A stretch of 36,262 bases of DNA. It comes from a virus. A model generated the notes under the pieces. That model had not been told where the DNA came from. It saw only the letters and a program-made list of their open reading frames with translations, and searched no databases. Below are positions 35,642-36,262 of this stretch, one piece after another (positions within the stretch are counted from its first letter, which is position 1; every line of letters begins with the position of its first letter). Position numbers and translations under genes: made by a program. The DNA lies in IMG/VR virus record IMGVR_UViG_3300042430_000592, positions 1 to 36,262 of that record; one strand, 5' to 3'.

Positions 35642-35649
35642 GATAAATA
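35642..35649 (+). promoter_or_regulatory. Late promoter for the tail-fibre gene
   Basis: GATAAATA immediately after the previous stop codon. The expected start at 35655 gives an 18-base leader with GGGG nine bases before the ATG at 35673. Confidence 0.65.
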
Positions 35650-35672
35650 ACAGAATATCGGGGTAATTTAAT

Positions 35673-36262
35673 ATGGCATATACGATTGTAAAGAGTGATG
35701 GAACAGTACTAACAACCATTGCTGACGGTACTATAAACACAACTAGTACATCATTGGGCTTACCGGGCAGGAACTACGCCGGGTATGGTCAATCACTTGA
35801 TACTAACTTTGTTCATGCAATGGAAAACTTTGCAGACACAGTTCCTCCATCTAACCCATTGCGAGGTCAATTATGGTATAACACAAATGCTAATACATTG
35901 TGTGTATGCCCTGCAGACGGAACTACAACAGCAAGTTCTTGGATTATATTAGCACAGTCAGGTGGTTCAGGTACAACAACTTTTGGATCAGTTACCGTTA
36001 CAGGAAATCTACAAGCAAATAATATCACTGCTGCCAATGCATTTACTGGCGACACCATTACCGTACGTTTAGCCACAATAACAGCTAATGCAACAATTGC
36101 AAATGCTAACATCACTATAGGTAACGTTACTACATTAAATACAGCAAATATTAATGCAGGCGCAGCAAATACTAATACCGGAACAATTACTGGTACTTGG
36201 ACAGCAAATGGTGGTGCATCAGGTAATACAATGATTATTACTAACGGTAACTTAGTTGCAGT
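35673..36262 (+). CDS. Tail fibre / adhesin protein, N-terminal part (runs off the window)
   Basis: At least 196 residues, still open at the window end. The N-terminus (MAYTIVKSDGTVLTTIADGT, then TSLGLPGRNYAGYGQ, NFVHAMENFADTVPPSNPLR and GQLWYNT) is the attachment-type domain common at the start of long fibre proteins in T4-like marine phages. After about residue 100 it becomes a repetitive Ala/Asn/Thr-rich shaft (TVTGNLQANNITAANAFTGD, ITANATIANANITIGNVTTL), typical of a trimeric beta-fibre. It is expected to mediate host recognition; the receptor-binding tip is outside the window. It has its own late promoter and leader. The start is the only ATG fitting the GGGG ribosome site. Confidence 0.8.
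   Translation, partial: MAYTIVKSDGTVLTTIADGTINTTSTSLGLPGRNYAGYGQSLDTNFVHAMENFADTVPPSNPLRGQLWYNTNANTLCVCPADGTTTASSWIILAQSGGSGTTTFGSVTVTGNLQANNITAANAFTGDTITVRLATITANATIANANITIGNVTTLNTANINAGAANTNTGTITGTWTANGGASGNTMIITNGNLVA

Noticed and set aside
1-36262. tRNA genes, integrases, attachment sites, insertion sequences or defence systems
   Set aside because: Gaps between genes are nearly all under 120 bases and show no cloverleaf, transposase or direct-repeat signal; all large frames fit virion or replication functions.

Overview
The window looks like part of an AT-rich, T4-like myovirus genome (Caudoviricetes), most like the T4-related marine and freshwater groups (cyanophage/pelagiphage type). 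No host gene, tRNA, CRISPR array or insertion sequence is visible. The evidence is the gp46/gp47 recombination nuclease pair, a gp55-type late sigma factor, and a baseplate cluster with recognisable gp53, gp5, gp25 and gp6 families. Family names come from motif recognition by eye; no database was searched.

Left arm (about 1-5152, minus strand), in order of transcription: gp55-like late sigma, gp47-like Mre11/SbcD nuclease, a 68-residue protein, gp46-like Rad50/SbcC ATPase, and a PD-(D/E)XK Holliday-junction-resolvase-like nuclease. The last 316 bases hold only one doubtful ORF. gp47, the small gene and gp46 overlap by ATGA junctions and are probably translationally coupled. This block supplies recombination-dependent replication and the switch to late transcription.

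Divergent control region (5153-5269): a sigma70-type promoter reads left into gp55, with a perfect 9-bp inverted repeat over its -35. A T4-type late promoter (GATAAATACTATT) reads right into the baseplate genes.

Right arm (5270 to the end, plus strand): a tail-tube/baseplate junction-like protein, gp53, a large hub protein (gp27/gpD-like), a gp5-like OB-fold/beta-helix spike without lysozyme but with a long Ala/Gly-rich tail, gp25, gp6, a giant 6118-residue gp7-position protein, a 50-residue ORF, a 206-residue structural protein, and the start of a tail-fibre gene that runs off the window. GATAAATA-like octamers precede several of these genes, usually 14-18 nt upstream of the start codon once the expected transcription start is allowed for.

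The most remarkable object is the 18.4-kb gene. Its protein appears to carry two seven-unit beta-propeller-like arrays (FG-GAP-like and Asp-box/BNR-like), four copies of a 'GTT(D/N)FxxIGA' module and nine copies of a 'YY(V/I)' module. Some modules are nested inside others. A second theme is promoter placement: three genes (gp47, the nuclease and the 50-residue ORF) have promoter-like boxes placed so that transcription would start on the A of the start codon, suggesting leaderless mRNAs.
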